Shown here piece after piece: positions 45,438 through 54,678 of a DNA stretch of 64,000 nucleotides. Both the position numbers and the translations under genes were made by a program. This stretch comes from Marinobacterium profundum (GTDB lineage Bacteria > Pseudomonadota > Gammaproteobacteria > Pseudomonadales > Balneatricaceae). The notes beneath the pieces are model-generated. The model saw only the letters and a program-made list of their open reading frames with translations. It ran no database searches and was not told the DNA's origin. How positions within the stretch are numbered: the first letter of the stretch is position 1; each line of letters begins with the position of its first letter. The stretch spans positions 62,001 through 126,000 of the forward strand of contig NZ_BCNS01000083.1 in the NCBI RefSeq assembly GCF_001528745.1. The letters run 5' to 3'.

Positions 45438-46766
45438 ATGAGCGGCACTCTGGAAGTAACCTTACCGCTGGGGGAAACGGCTTCGGCCCGGCCCGTCAAA
45501 ACGGCACGTAAAAACGTAATCGCCATCTCGGTCGGCAATGGCCTCGAGATGTATGACTTCACCGTCTACAGCTTTTTCGCCGCCGTCATCGGCCAGCTGT
45601 TTTTCAACGTCGAGAGCCCGGCTGTCGCCCTGCTGCTATCGCTGGCCACCTTCGGCGTCGGCTTTGTCATGCGCCCCCTCGGCGCTGTGCTGATTGGCAA
45701 CTACGCCGACCGCCACGGTCGCAAGGCGGCCCTCACGCTGACCATAGCGCTGATGACACTGGGCACCGCGCTGATCGCACTAACGCCCACCTATGACAGT
45801 ATCGGCCTGGCGGCAACAGTGCTGCTGGTACTGGGGCGGCTACTGCAAGGCCTCTCGGCCGGTGGCGAGATTGGTGCCGCCTCCGCCGCCCTGATGGAAT
45901 CGGACAACCGTCACCGCCGCTGTTACATGGTCAGCTGGCAGCTCGCCAGCCAGGGCGCAGCCGCACTGGCCGGTGCCCTGGTGGGCTTTGCCATTAACGG
46001 CCTGCTGGAAGAAAATGAGATCCTCGCCTGGGGCTGGCGGATTCCGTTTATCCTCGGCCTGCTTATCGGCCCGGTCGGGCTCTATATACGCCGCAACCTG
46101 GATGAAACCCACACAGGTACCAGCACCGAAGCATCACCCATCAAGACCGTGCTGAAAACCCAGTGGCGCACCATCATCTGCGGCATGCTGATGATCTGGG
46201 CTGGTACCGCCTCGATGTATATCGAAGTGTTTTACATGCCGACCTACCTGATCCGCGAGCTCAACTACCCGGCCACCACCGCCTTTGCCGTTGCCGTACT
46301 CGCGGGCCTGACACTCTTTATCCTGCCCCCAATACTGGGCCGCTTTTGCGACCAGCTACAAAGTCGCAAGACCCTGCCATTGATCGGCATGGCACTGACC
46401 TTCGTACTGATCTACCCGGCGTTCGCGCTGCTGCACAACACCACCGCCCTGTGGCAGGCGCTGCTGATTATCGGCGTACTGATTACCCTGTTCGCTACCT
46501 GTTCGTCCTCCCTCTTCGTACTGATCATGGAAGCCTTTCGCCAGCAGTATCGCGCCAGCGGCATGTCAGCCATCTATGGCTTCGGTGTCACCGTCTTTGG
46601 TGGATTCACGCCACTGCTGGTCTCGATGCTGATCGTCTGGAGTGGCGACAAGATGGCGCCGGCCTATTACCTCATGCTCGCGGTGGTGGTGAGCAGCATT
46701 GCCATGTGGCGCTTTCCCACACCAACCCGTGCAGACAACCAGGACACAGCAGGAGCACCGCAATGA
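45438..46766 (+). CDS. MFS transporter, metabolite:H+ symporter group
   Basis: A 442-residue permease with about 12 membrane helices. The first helix region (GNGLEMYDFTVYSFFAAVIGQLFF) and the loop between helices 2 and 3 (GNYADRHGRKAAL) are typical of the citrate/shikimate/proline-betaine branch. LGRLLQGLSAGGEIGAASAAL is helix 4. The substrate is unknown. It overlaps the amidohydrolase gene by 4 bases, so the transporter probably imports the substrate of that enzyme. Confidence 0.9.
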   Translation: MSGTLEVTLPLGETASARPVKTARKNVIAISVGNGLEMYDFTVYSFFAAVIGQLFFNVESPAVALLLSLATFGVGFVMRPLGAVLIGNYADRHGRKAALTLTIALMTLGTALIALTPTYDSIGLAATVLLVLGRLLQGLSAGGEIGAASAALMESDNRHRRCYMVSWQLASQGAAALAGALVGFAINGLLEENEILAWGWRIPFILGLLIGPVGLYIRRNLDETHTGTSTEASPIKTVLKTQWRTIICGMLMIWAGTASMYIEVFYMPTYLIRELNYPATTAFAVAVLAGLTLFILPPILGRFCDQLQSRKTLPLIGMALTFVLIYPAFALLHNTTALWQALLIIGVLITLFATCSSSLFVLIMEAFRQQYRASGMSAIYGFGVTVFGGFTPLLVSMLIVWSGDKMAPAYYLMLAVVVSSIAMWRFPTPTRADNQDTAGAPQ

Positions 46767-47941
46767 CCCGCCTGATTGAAAACCCCGACTTCCTGCTCAG
46801 CTGCGCAGAATTCGTGCGCATCCGCCAGGACATCCATGCCCATCCGGAACTCGGCGCCGAGGTGCCGCGCACTTCCGCGCTGGTCGCCCGCCTGCTGCAA
46901 GACTGGGGCTACGAGACCCACACCGGCATCGGCGGTCAGGGAGTGGTCGGCGTACTACGTAACGGCACCGGCAGCCGCAGCATCGGCCTGCGGGCCGACA
47001 TGGATGCCTTGCCTATGCAGGAACGCACCGGCCTACCCCATGCGAGCACTATCGATGGTCGCATGCATGCCTGTGGTCACGACGGCCATACCGCTATCCT
47101 GCTGGCAGCGGCCCACTACCTGGCCCATAATCGTCACTTCGACGGCACCCTGAACCTGATTTTCCAGCCTGACGAAGAGGGACTCAGTGGCGCCAAGGTG
47201 ATGATCGAAGACGGCCTGTTCGAGCGCTTCCCCTGCGATGCGGTCTATGCGCTGCACAATATGCCGGGCAAAGAGGTTGGCCACGGCATCGCCAGGGCCG
47301 GCGTCTTCATGGCCTCGTCGGATCGCGTCGAAATTCGCCTGCAGGGCAAAGGCGGTCATGCCGCCCTGCCCCATCTTTCGATCGACCCGACTCCGGCCCT
47401 GGCCAGCATAGTGCTGGCACTGCAAACCATCATTTCACGCAACCTTGACCCCATGGAAGCCGCGGTACTCAGCATCGGCAAGCTTGAAGCCGGCACCGCC
47501 TCCAATGTGATACCGGATCAGGCTTCGCTAACACTATCAGTGCGCGCCCTCACGCCCGAGAGCCGGGAACTGCTGGAAAAACGCATTTGTGAAATAGTCC
47601 AGGGCCAGTGCAGCGCCTACGGCATCGATGCTCATATCGAGTACCACCGCCTGGTACCACCACTGCAAAACAGCGCCGCGCAAACCCAGCTGATGCACGA
47701 CTGCCTCAGTGATGTCCTGGGCGCCGATTTTGTAGCGGGAAATGAGGCCCAGCCACTGATGGGCAGCGAAGACTTTGCCTGGATGCTGCAGGAAAGGCCG
47801 GGCTGCTACTTCCTGCTGGCCAACGGCACCGGCGAGTGGGTCGGCTGCTCTGTGCATAACCCCCACTATGATTTCAACGATCGACTTGTGCCGCTCGGTG
47901 CCGCCTGCTGGGTCGAACTGGTCAACCGCTATCTTTGCTGA
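46763..47941 (+). CDS. M20 family amidohydrolase (hippurate hydrolase-like)
   Basis: A 392-residue binuclear metal amidohydrolase of the M20D group, which cleaves N-acyl amino acids such as hippurate or N-acetyl amino acids. Metal-binding motifs are HACGHDGHTA and FQPDEEGLSGA, with MGSEDFAWML near the C-terminus and a dimerisation domain at about 185-295. The ATG overlaps the MFS stop and has AGGAG upstream. A longer open frame extends leftwards but lies wholly inside the MFS gene and is rejected. Confidence 0.9.
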   Translation: MTRLIENPDFLLSCAEFVRIRQDIHAHPELGAEVPRTSALVARLLQDWGYETHTGIGGQGVVGVLRNGTGSRSIGLRADMDALPMQERTGLPHASTIDGRMHACGHDGHTAILLAAAHYLAHNRHFDGTLNLIFQPDEEGLSGAKVMIEDGLFERFPCDAVYALHNMPGKEVGHGIARAGVFMASSDRVEIRLQGKGGHAALPHLSIDPTPALASIVLALQTIISRNLDPMEAAVLSIGKLEAGTASNVIPDQASLTLSVRALTPESRELLEKRICEIVQGQCSAYGIDAHIEYHRLVPPLQNSAAQTQLMHDCLSDVLGADFVAGNEAQPLMGSEDFAWMLQERPGCYFLLANGTGEWVGCSVHNPHYDFNDRLVPLGAACWVELVNRYLC

Positions 47942-47984
47942 CCTCGACAGGCGACCTGCAGCTAGCCCGGTGTAGAATAACGCC

Positions 47985-48893
47985 ATGAAAACCCATCACT
48001 TAAGAGCTTTTCTGGCGGTTCACGAAGCCGGCAGCCTGCAGGCCGCCGCACGGCAACTGCATATAACCCAGCCCGCCCTGAGCAAGGCGATCAAGGAACT
48101 GGAAAACCAGTATGGCGTCAGCCTGTTCAACCGCAGTGCTCACGGCATCACCCTGACGCCCTACGGCCAGCGCCTGCTCGGCTATGCCCGCCTGATGCAG
48201 GAAACGGCCCGACGAGCACAGCAGGATCTGGAAAGTATGCAGGGGGCGCTGAACAGCGAAGTGACTATCGGCATAACCCCGGTGTCGTCGCTGCTCAAGC
48301 CGCTGGTTGGCAGTCTTAACGAATTTCAGCGCCGCCACCCCGCTGCCAAACTGCGTATTCTGGAGATGCGCCCGGCCCAGCTACTGGAACAGCTGCGCCA
48401 GGGCGGCATCGACTTCGCCATCACATCCCAGGTGCCCGTGATGGAGAGCGCACTGGAATGGCAACCCATCTGCCGCATTCCCAATGTCGTAGTGGTACGC
48501 AAGGATCACCCCCTGCGCAAGACAAGGTCGCTGCGCGCACTGCAGCAGACCGACTGGATCACCCTAGATCCACCGCAGGATCAAAGCACCTATTACTACC
48601 AGCTATTTGCGGTCAATGGCGTGCCGCTACCGACCAGCGTGCGGGAATGCACCTCAATGACGCTGGCGCGCATGCTGCTTCAAAGCACCGACCTGGCTGC
48701 GCTTTACTCCCTCGAAGCGCTGGAATTCGACCATATCAAGGCAGAGCTGAGCATAGTACCGCTGGTCGAAAACATTCCCGACAGCCTGATTTCAATGGTG
48801 ACACCCAAGCGCGACATCATGACCCAGGCCGCCACAGAGCTGTTCCGAATCCTGCTTGACGATATGCGCAAACGCTATCCGGAGTTTTCATAG
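47985..48893 (+). CDS. LysR-type transcriptional regulator
   Basis: A 302-residue LysR regulator. The N-terminal winged helix-turn-helix (about 1-62) reads HEAGSLQAAARQLHITQPALSKAIKELE, and an effector-binding domain follows (about 90-295). It starts 43 bases after the amidohydrolase on the same strand and probably controls the MFS-amidohydrolase pair. The inducer is unknown. Confidence 0.9.
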   Translation: MKTHHLRAFLAVHEAGSLQAAARQLHITQPALSKAIKELENQYGVSLFNRSAHGITLTPYGQRLLGYARLMQETARRAQQDLESMQGALNSEVTIGITPVSSLLKPLVGSLNEFQRRHPAAKLRILEMRPAQLLEQLRQGGIDFAITSQVPVMESALEWQPICRIPNVVVVRKDHPLRKTRSLRALQQTDWITLDPPQDQSTYYYQLFAVNGVPLPTSVRECTSMTLARMLLQSTDLAALYSLEALEFDHIKAELSIVPLVENIPDSLISMVTPKRDIMTQAATELFRILLDDMRKRYPEFS

Positions 48894-48953
48894 GCTCTGT
48901 TAGCCTGTGTAAATAGGACCTGACAGGTTATCGCTCCTATTGAGCCGCCCATA

Positions 48954-48986
48954 AAAAATGCCAGTCGATTGACTGGCATTTTTTTC
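48954..48986. terminator. Bidirectional terminator between the LysR gene and pntB
   Basis: ATGCCAGTC and GACTGGCAT form a 9-bp stem, flanked by six A on the left and seven T on the right. It can serve the LysR gene on the plus strand and pntB on the minus strand. Confidence 0.88.
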
Positions 48987-49025
48987 ATCCGGCCCTCCTC
49001 CCGAAGGGCGCGCCTTTCGCCGCTT

Positions 49026-50432
49026 TTAGTGACTCAGGAACTTCAGCACCGCATCGACGCTTTCCTTGGCATCGCCAAACAACATGCGCGTGTTTTCCTT
49101 GTAGAACAGCGGGTTATCGACACCGGCGTAGCCGGTACCCATGCTGCGCTTGAGCACGATGGTGGTCTTGCCTTTCCAGGGCTCCAGTACCGGCATGCCG
49201 GCGATGGGGCTGTCGGGCACTTCCTGCGCCGCCGGGTTAACGATGTCGTTGGCACCGATAACGATGGACACATCCACCTTGGGGAAGTCGCCGTTGATCT
49301 CGTCCATTTCGTAGACGATATCGTAGGGCACCCGCGCTTCTGCCAGCAGTACGTTCATATGGCCCGGCATGCGCCCGGCCACCGGATGAATGCCAAAGCG
49401 CACGTTGACGCCCTTGTCACGCAGCTTCTTGGTGATTTCGTAGACGATATGCTGCGCCTGCGCCACCGCCATGCCATAACCCGGCACTATCATGACTTCG
49501 CGAGCGTTTTCCAGCAGGTCCGCCGCCTCTTCCGCCTCTATCGATTTGACATCACCAGCCTCCCCGGCAGGGCCTGCTGCCGCGCCGCTCTTGCTGGCGC
49601 CTGTGCCAAAACCACCGAGGATGACGTTGACGAACTTGCGGTTCATCGCCTTGCACATGATATAGCTAAGGATGGCGCCGCTGGAGCCTACCAGGGCACC
49701 GACCACGATCAGCAGGTCGTTACCGAGCATGAAGCCCATGGCCGCTGCGGCCCAGCCGGAGTAGCTGTTGAGCATCGACACCACCACCGGCATATCGGCA
49801 CCACCGATGGCCATCACCATGTGCACGCCGAACAGCAGCGCCAGCAGAGTCATCAGGATCAGCCAGACAGTACCGCCGCCCAGGGCGGACTGCTGGACGA
49901 AGAGTACGCCAAACCAGATCGACAGCAACAACAGACCCAGGTTGAACAGATGCCGACCCGGCAGCTGCAGCGGTTTGCCGCTGATCTTGGCGCTGAGTTT
50001 GAGATAGGCCGCCACCGAACCCGAGAGGGTCACGGCACCGATAAGGATGCCGATATAGGTTTCAACATCGTGAATGGTTTTCTCGACACCGCTGATGTCA
50101 GCGCCGTGATCCAGCGCATTGGCAAAACCGACGAACACCGCCGCCAGGCCTACCAGGCTGTGCAGAATAGCCACCAGTTCCGGCATCTGGGTCATCTCGA
50201 CCTTTTTCGCCAGGTACCAGCCGATACCGCCGCCGGCCAGCATGCCAACAATGAGCGCGAAGCGATTGTCGGTAACCAGACCAAAGATGGTAACGACCAG
50301 CGCCAGACCCATGCCCAGCATGCCGTAGAGATTGCCCCGGCGCGCACTTTCCTGATGGCTGAGGCCACCGAGCGCCAGGATGAACAGTGCACTGGCACCG
50401 ATATAGGACGCTGTGATTACACCTGTACTCAT
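49026..50432 (-). CDS. pntB: NAD(P) transhydrogenase subunit beta PntB
   Basis: A 468-residue inner-membrane subunit with about eight to nine N-terminal helices (to about 260) and the NADP(H)-binding domain III (about 290-468). The latter shows [35 protein letters not shown] and [17 protein letters not shown]. With PntA it uses the proton gradient to pass hydride from NADH to NADP+. It begins 10 bases after pntA. Confidence 0.97.
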   Translation of the reverse strand: MSTGVITASYIGASALFILALGGLSHQESARRGNLYGMLGMGLALVVTIFGLVTDNRFALIVGMLAGGGIGWYLAKKVEMTQMPELVAILHSLVGLAAVFVGFANALDHGADISGVEKTIHDVETYIGILIGAVTLSGSVAAYLKLSAKISGKPLQLPGRHLFNLGLLLLSIWFGVLFVQQSALGGGTVWLILMTLLALLFGVHMVMAIGGADMPVVVSMLNSYSGWAAAAMGFMLGNDLLIVVGALVGSSGAILSYIMCKAMNRKFVNVILGGFGTGASKSGAAAGPAGEAGDVKSIEAEEAADLLENAREVMIVPGYGMAVAQAQHIVYEITKKLRDKGVNVRFGIHPVAGRMPGHMNVLLAEARVPYDIVYEMDEINGDFPKVDVSIVIGANDIVNPAAQEVPDSPIAGMPVLEPWKGKTTIVLKRSMGTGYAGVDNPLFYKENTRMLFGDAKESVDAVLKFLSH

Positions 50433-50442
50433 CGTATTGGCC

Positions 50443-52005
50443 TTATTTCCTGAACATGCGCAGCATGCGCTGAGTCACGGCGAAACCACCGACTATGTTG
50501 ATGCTGGTGATAAACACTGCCAGCGTAGAAAGCACCACGACCAGCGTACTGTCGCTGGAAATCTGAATCAGTGCCCCGATAACGATGATGCTGCTGATAG
50601 CGTTGGTCACACTCATCAGCGGCGTGTGCAGCGAATGGGACACGCCCCAGACCACCATGTAGCCGACAAAACAGGACAGCACAAACACTGTCAGATGACC
50701 GATAAAGGCCGGTGGCGCCACGGCACCCAAGCCAAAGAGCACCAGGCCGGCGATGGCCAGCGGTATCAGGAAGGCCAGCGGGTGCGCGGGTTTTGCAGCC
50801 GGTTTTTCCATCGCGGCCTTAGCCTTCTCGCCCACATCCGCCTTGGGTGCGGCGGAAATGCGCGGTGCCGGCGGCGGCCAGGTGACATTGCCTTCCTTGA
50901 CCACTGTGGCACCACGGATGACTTCGTCTTCCATATTGACGACGATTTCGCCGTCCTTTTGCGGACACAGATCGGTCAGCAGGTGACGCAGGTTGGTGGC
51001 ATAGAGCTGACTTGACTGAGCCGCCAGGCGGCTCGGCAGGTTGGTGTAACCGATCAGAGTCACGCCATGGCGTACCACCACCTCGTTGGCGACGGTCAGC
51101 TTGCAGTTGCCACCCGCTTCGGCCGCCAGATCGACAATCACGCTGCCGGGCTTCATGCTGGTGACCATGGCTTCGGTGATCAGCTCGGGCGCAGCACGGC
51201 CCGGAATCAGCGCGGTGGTGATAATGATATCCACCTCCTTCGCCTGCTCAGCGAACAGCGCCATCTCGGCCTCGATGAATTCGGCGCTCATGGTCTTGGC
51301 GTAACCGCCCTCACCGCTGCCGTCCTCATCCTTGAAGTTCAGCATCAGGAAGTCGGCGTCCATGCTCTCGACCTGTTCCTTAACCTCGGGACGGGTATCG
51401 AAGGCACGCACTATGGCGCCCATGCTTTTGGCCGCGCCAATCGCAGCAAGGCCCGCAACACCGGCACCGATCACCAGCACCTTGGCCGGCGGAATCTTGC
51501 CGGCGGCGGTGATCTGGCCGGTGAAGAAACGGCCAAAATGCTGCGCCGCTTCCACCACCGCACGGTAACCGGCGATATTGGCCATGGAGCTCAGGGCATC
51601 CATTTTCTGGGCGCGGGAAATACGCGGCACCGAATCCATCGCCAGTGCTGTTACGCCGCGTTCAGACAGCGCCTGCAGCAGCTCTGGATTTTGCGCAGGA
51701 TAGAGGAAGCTGATCAGGGTCTGACCCTTGCGCAGCAGCTCGACGCCATAAAAACCCAGTTCAGGGTGCTGACTGGGCGGACGCACCTTCATAATAATAT
51801 CGGACGAACGCCAGAGCTCTTTCGGATCTTCGATAATCTCGACGCCGGCTTCGCGATATTTTTCATCGTCGAAATTGGCGGCTTCACCGGCACTGCTTTC
51901 AATCGCCAGACTAAAGCCCAGCTTTTGTAATTGACCGGCCACCTCGGGGGTTAGCGCAACCCGCTTTTCCCCGTCATCTATCTCTTTTGGGACACCTATT
52001 CGCAT
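50443..52005 (-). CDS. pntA: NAD(P) transhydrogenase subunit alpha PntA
   Basis: A 520-residue subunit of the undivided type. It has the NAD(H)-binding domain I (about 1-380; [48 protein letters not shown]) and C-terminal membrane helices (about 420-520) with a Pro/Lys/Ala linker between. It lies directly before pntB. Some bacteria split this gene into pntAA and pntAB; here it is whole. Confidence 0.97.
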   Translation of the reverse strand: MRIGVPKEIDDGEKRVALTPEVAGQLQKLGFSLAIESSAGEAANFDDEKYREAGVEIIEDPKELWRSSDIIMKVRPPSQHPELGFYGVELLRKGQTLISFLYPAQNPELLQALSERGVTALAMDSVPRISRAQKMDALSSMANIAGYRAVVEAAQHFGRFFTGQITAAGKIPPAKVLVIGAGVAGLAAIGAAKSMGAIVRAFDTRPEVKEQVESMDADFLMLNFKDEDGSGEGGYAKTMSAEFIEAEMALFAEQAKEVDIIITTALIPGRAAPELITEAMVTSMKPGSVIVDLAAEAGGNCKLTVANEVVVRHGVTLIGYTNLPSRLAAQSSQLYATNLRHLLTDLCPQKDGEIVVNMEDEVIRGATVVKEGNVTWPPPAPRISAAPKADVGEKAKAAMEKPAAKPAHPLAFLIPLAIAGLVLFGLGAVAPPAFIGHLTVFVLSCFVGYMVVWGVSHSLHTPLMSVTNAISSIIVIGALIQISSDSTLVVVLSTLAVFITSINIVGGFAVTQRMLRMFRK

Positions 52006-52620
52006 CTCGTTTTACACTCCGCAATACCTAGTATTTTTATAAACGGGCGGTGCTGCCCAGGGCCGGGCAGTTCACCTGAAATTCACGCGCAGGCCCCAGA
52101 CCTGCGGTCTTTGCCGCACAGACAACTGATATCACTCAATTATGCCGTGAATCCGGCGTCTCCATATCACCAATAACGACTCCTGGTTGTCTTTAGGCAA
52201 GCTGGCTGGCAGCCTCTAACAAACGAGCCCAAGGCCTAAGTTAGCTTAATGTATGTGTTTCAATTGTTTCAGTCGAGGGGGAATTGTGACTTTTTTAGTC
52301 ATTTTTTAGGATTAGTTCTTTAGCCATAAAAAATTCTTATAGCTGTAATAATGTTCGCCTTTACCATAATTATATTTCTGAATTTTCCGGATATAACTAA
52401 TTATATATAACAGATATCTGGCAGCTGTTTATCAATCAGAGCTACTCGGCAACCTATTTAAATTGACCGATTGGTTAACAACGACAATTACTGTTTAATG
52501 TTTCTCGCCAATTCAAGCACTAAGCGGGACCGCCCCCTCATGGGCAAGCAACCCCAGGCATCGTAAATACAAAGGCGCCGACAGACCTTCATTGCACTAT
52601 CCGCCAGCACTCCACTCATA
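52006..52620. other. Gene-free AT-rich stretch upstream of pntA
   Basis: The part at about 52230-52500 is strongly AT-rich compared with the surrounding genes. It should hold the pntA promoter on the minus strand. A weak hairpin with T-run occurs at 52287-52307 (TGACT, five T, AGTCA, six T) on the plus strand, but no gene on that strand ends nearby. Nothing else is supported. Confidence 0.4.
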
Positions 52621-52800
52621 TCAACCCGGGTTAATTCATGAAGCAGGGATGCTTCATCATTGGCCTCAGGCCAATGCGAACTCCATCTATTAGCCTCCAA
52701 GAAGGCCAGCAAGCCCATACAGTTGCGCCCATTCTTTTTGGCTAAATAGTTCTGGCGTGACGAACAAATAGGGGGGAACCTATTTGCCCACCGGATCAAT
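52621..52800 (-). repeat. MITE-like intergenic element, copy 3 (inverted)
   Basis: On the minus strand this reads ATTGATCCGGTGGGCAAATA..., then the same hairpins as copies 1 and 2 (CAAATAGG/CCTATTTG, ATTGGCCTGAGGCCAAT, GAAGCATCCCTGCTTC), and ends in ATTAACCCGGGTTGA. It is about 180 bases long and more diverged than copies 1 and 2, with both ends recognisable. It lies 2 bases from the stop of the GntR gene. Confidence 0.8.
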
Positions 52801-52802
52801 AG

Positions 52803-53477
52803 TCAGTCGGCTTTTGTATCCAGAAACAGGGTTTCAACGACGCGGCTATTGGAGTGCTCGATATGCGCACGCAGTAACTCACAGGCCGCCTCTTCATCAC
52901 GGCGAAAAGCCGCTTCCATGATCAACTCATGTTCATCCACTTCGGTGGAGCCTTCGCGCAAATTGATCAGGGACAAGCGACGAAAGCGTTCGGACTGATC
53001 ATATAGAGTTGAGATGAAGCGCAGCTGCCACTTGGACGGGCACTGGGCGATCAGCGCCAGGTGAAAACGGCGATTTTCACGAATCAGCTCGCCCGCTCTT
53101 TCCTTTAACTGCCCCTGAGCTGCGCGACGTACGCTCAATTCACGGTGTCTCGCACCGGCGATACCCGCTTCCCAGTCAAGGTCGCCATGGCGGATGGACT
53201 GGCGAAACGCATCCACTTCCAGCATGACACGCAGGCGCGCCACTTCCAGAAACTCCTCCACCGACACCGGCGCTGCCCAGTAACCACGCTGCCCCTTGCG
53301 AACCACCAGCCCCTCAGCCGCCAGGCGCGACAGAGCTTCGCGCACCGGCGCTGCACTGGACTCGTAGCGAGCCGACAGGTGGCTGATGGACAGCTTGCTG
53401 GCGGGTTCAATGGAGCCATCCAGAATGTCGTTACGCAGCTGCTGACAGGTACTGCTGTTCTCGTCGTCAGTGTTCAT
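52803..53477 (-). CDS. GntR-family regulator (FadR/FCD subgroup)
   Basis: A 224-residue regulator with an N-terminal winged helix (about 10-72; LSISHLSARYESSAAPVREALSRLAAEGLV) and a helical FCD ligand domain (about 85-215). Its metal-binding pattern is only partly visible (ENRRFHLALIA, then DEHELIMEAAFRRDEEAACELLRAHIEHS). It is divergent from the VOC/TIM-barrel pair and probably controls it. The frame stays open 45 codons upstream, but the family begins near the ATG at 53477. Confidence 0.88.
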   Translation of the reverse strand: MNTDDENSSTCQQLRNDILDGSIEPASKLSISHLSARYESSAAPVREALSRLAAEGLVVRKGQRGYWAAPVSVEEFLEVARLRVMLEVDAFRQSIRHGDLDWEAGIAGARHRELSVRRAAQGQLKERAGELIRENRRFHLALIAQCPSKWQLRFISTLYDQSERFRRLSLINLREGSTEVDEHELIMEAAFRRDEEAACELLRAHIEHSNSRVVETLFLDTKAD

Positions 53478-53823
53478 TACTGTACCGCTCCAGGCCTGCG
53501 CCGGAGCGCGGCAGCCACTGTTCAAGTTGGGGCCTAAGCTAACAAGAACGGCATTGAAAGCCAATCGCCGCATTCCGATGCAATACGGCAACTGTAGAAA
53601 GTAACAGCACATATAAAAATAGATATCATAAATTCATTTAAGTAGTATCTAATAAAATCGAGATGACATTTAATCACGACCTTAAACCAGCCCGGCCCGG
53701 GCCTGCTCCGCTAAACAACCGAGCGCCTATACTGAAGTGGCTGCGCCGCCAGAGAGACGCCAGCCCTTCGCCGGACTGAGCCTGCGAAGCAACTATGAAT
53801 CATCCGAGGGAGACATCCAGCAC
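53478..53823. other. Divergent control region between GntR and VOC genes
   Basis: This 346-base gap has an AT-rich core near 53610-53670 with GATATC and AGTATC in loosely inverted order, a possible GntR operator area. The word at 53773-53788 (GGACTGAGCCTGCGAA) is shared with 24292-24307. A reading-frame extension of the VOC gene enters from 53737 but is not favoured. Confidence 0.4.
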
Positions 53824-54672
53824 ATGCCGGACACCAGTACCAAGAACGCCACTGACAGCACCGCCGTACGTATTGAGGGGCTGGAGTTTGTAGAGTTCGC
53901 CGCGCCCGATCCTGCGCAGCTGGTGCATTTGCTGGAGCAGCTTGGTTTTAGGGCCTGCGCCCGGCACCGCAGCAAGGATGTCACCCTGTACCGCCAGGGA
54001 GAGATCAACTTTATCGTCAACGCCACCCCCGGCAGCTTTGCCCAGTCTTATGCACAGCAGCGTGGTGCGTCCATTTGCGCCCTGGCGCTGCGGGTCAACG
54101 ATGTCAACAGCGCCTACCAGACCCTGCTGGCACGGGGTGCCTGGGAGGCCAGCACCACCGCCGGCGTGATGGAACTGAACATCCCGGCACTGGAGTGCAT
54201 CGGTGGCAGCCAGATCTACCTGATCGACCGCTACGGCCAGGATCTCAGTATTTACGATATTGATTTCAAGGCTCTGCCGGACAGCAAAGCCCCGGCAGAA
54301 ATCCTGCAACAGGTGAATGGGCTAACGCTATCGGTCTGTGCCGGGCGCAGCATTGAATGGAGCGATTTCTTTTGTCAGCTGTTCGGATTCAGCGCCACCG
54401 TACCTGGCCTTGTAATCAGCCCGGATGGCGCTCTGCAATTGCGGTTTCAGGAACTGGAAGCTGAGCACAGCGACCTTGCCGACGAAGGCTTTGCCAGTAT
54501 CGAACTCAGCACCCAGGACCTGGCCGGTACAGAGGCTAGCCTGAGCGCTAGCGGGCTGCAACTCAGGCCTGCGGGCCCTGCGAACACTCAAACAGGCAAA
54601 CAACCCCAGGATTGTTATGCCGTGCAGCACCCGCTGTTTGATTCCAGCGTCCAATTCTTTATCGGCCGGTAA
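53824..54672 (+). CDS. VOC-superfamily protein resembling the HPPD-like half of QuiC
   Basis: A 282-residue protein with two vicinal-oxygen-chelate modules (about 16-150 and 160-282). It resembles the C-terminal, 4-hydroxyphenylpyruvate-dioxygenase-like half of bacterial 3-dehydroshikimate dehydratases (IEGLEFVEFAAPD, RHRSKDVTLYRQGEINFIVN, GASICALALRV). In that family three ligands bind the metal. Here the first His position is N165-G166 (VNGL), the second is near S225 (FASIEL), and the terminal Glu is missing (VQFFIGR). So dioxygenase chemistry looks impossible. The start at 53824 follows GAGGGAG. The TIM-barrel gene follows after 6 bases. Confidence 0.8.
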   Translation: MPDTSTKNATDSTAVRIEGLEFVEFAAPDPAQLVHLLEQLGFRACARHRSKDVTLYRQGEINFIVNATPGSFAQSYAQQRGASICALALRVNDVNSAYQTLLARGAWEASTTAGVMELNIPALECIGGSQIYLIDRYGQDLSIYDIDFKALPDSKAPAEILQQVNGLTLSVCAGRSIEWSDFFCQLFGFSATVPGLVISPDGALQLRFQELEAEHSDLADEGFASIELSTQDLAGTEASLSASGLQLRPAGPANTQTGKQPQDCYAVQHPLFDSSVQFFIGR

Positions 54673-54678
54673 GTATCC

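Noticed and set aside
46163-46762. 200-codon upstream extension of the amidohydrolase
   Set aside because: It lies wholly within the MFS gene in another frame. The M20 family begins at 46763, where AGGAG and an ATG are found.
48969-50453. 494-codon frame opposite pntB
   Set aside because: Entirely antisense to a strongly conserved pntB; His/Gln-rich composition typical of shadow frames.
52287-52307. Hairpin with T-run upstream of pntA
   Set aside because: The stem is only 5 bp in an AT-rich tract and no plus-strand gene ends there.
52488-52799. 103-codon minus-strand frame at the MITE-like element
   Set aside because: Its first half is the repeat itself and the rest resembles nothing known. 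Probably chance.
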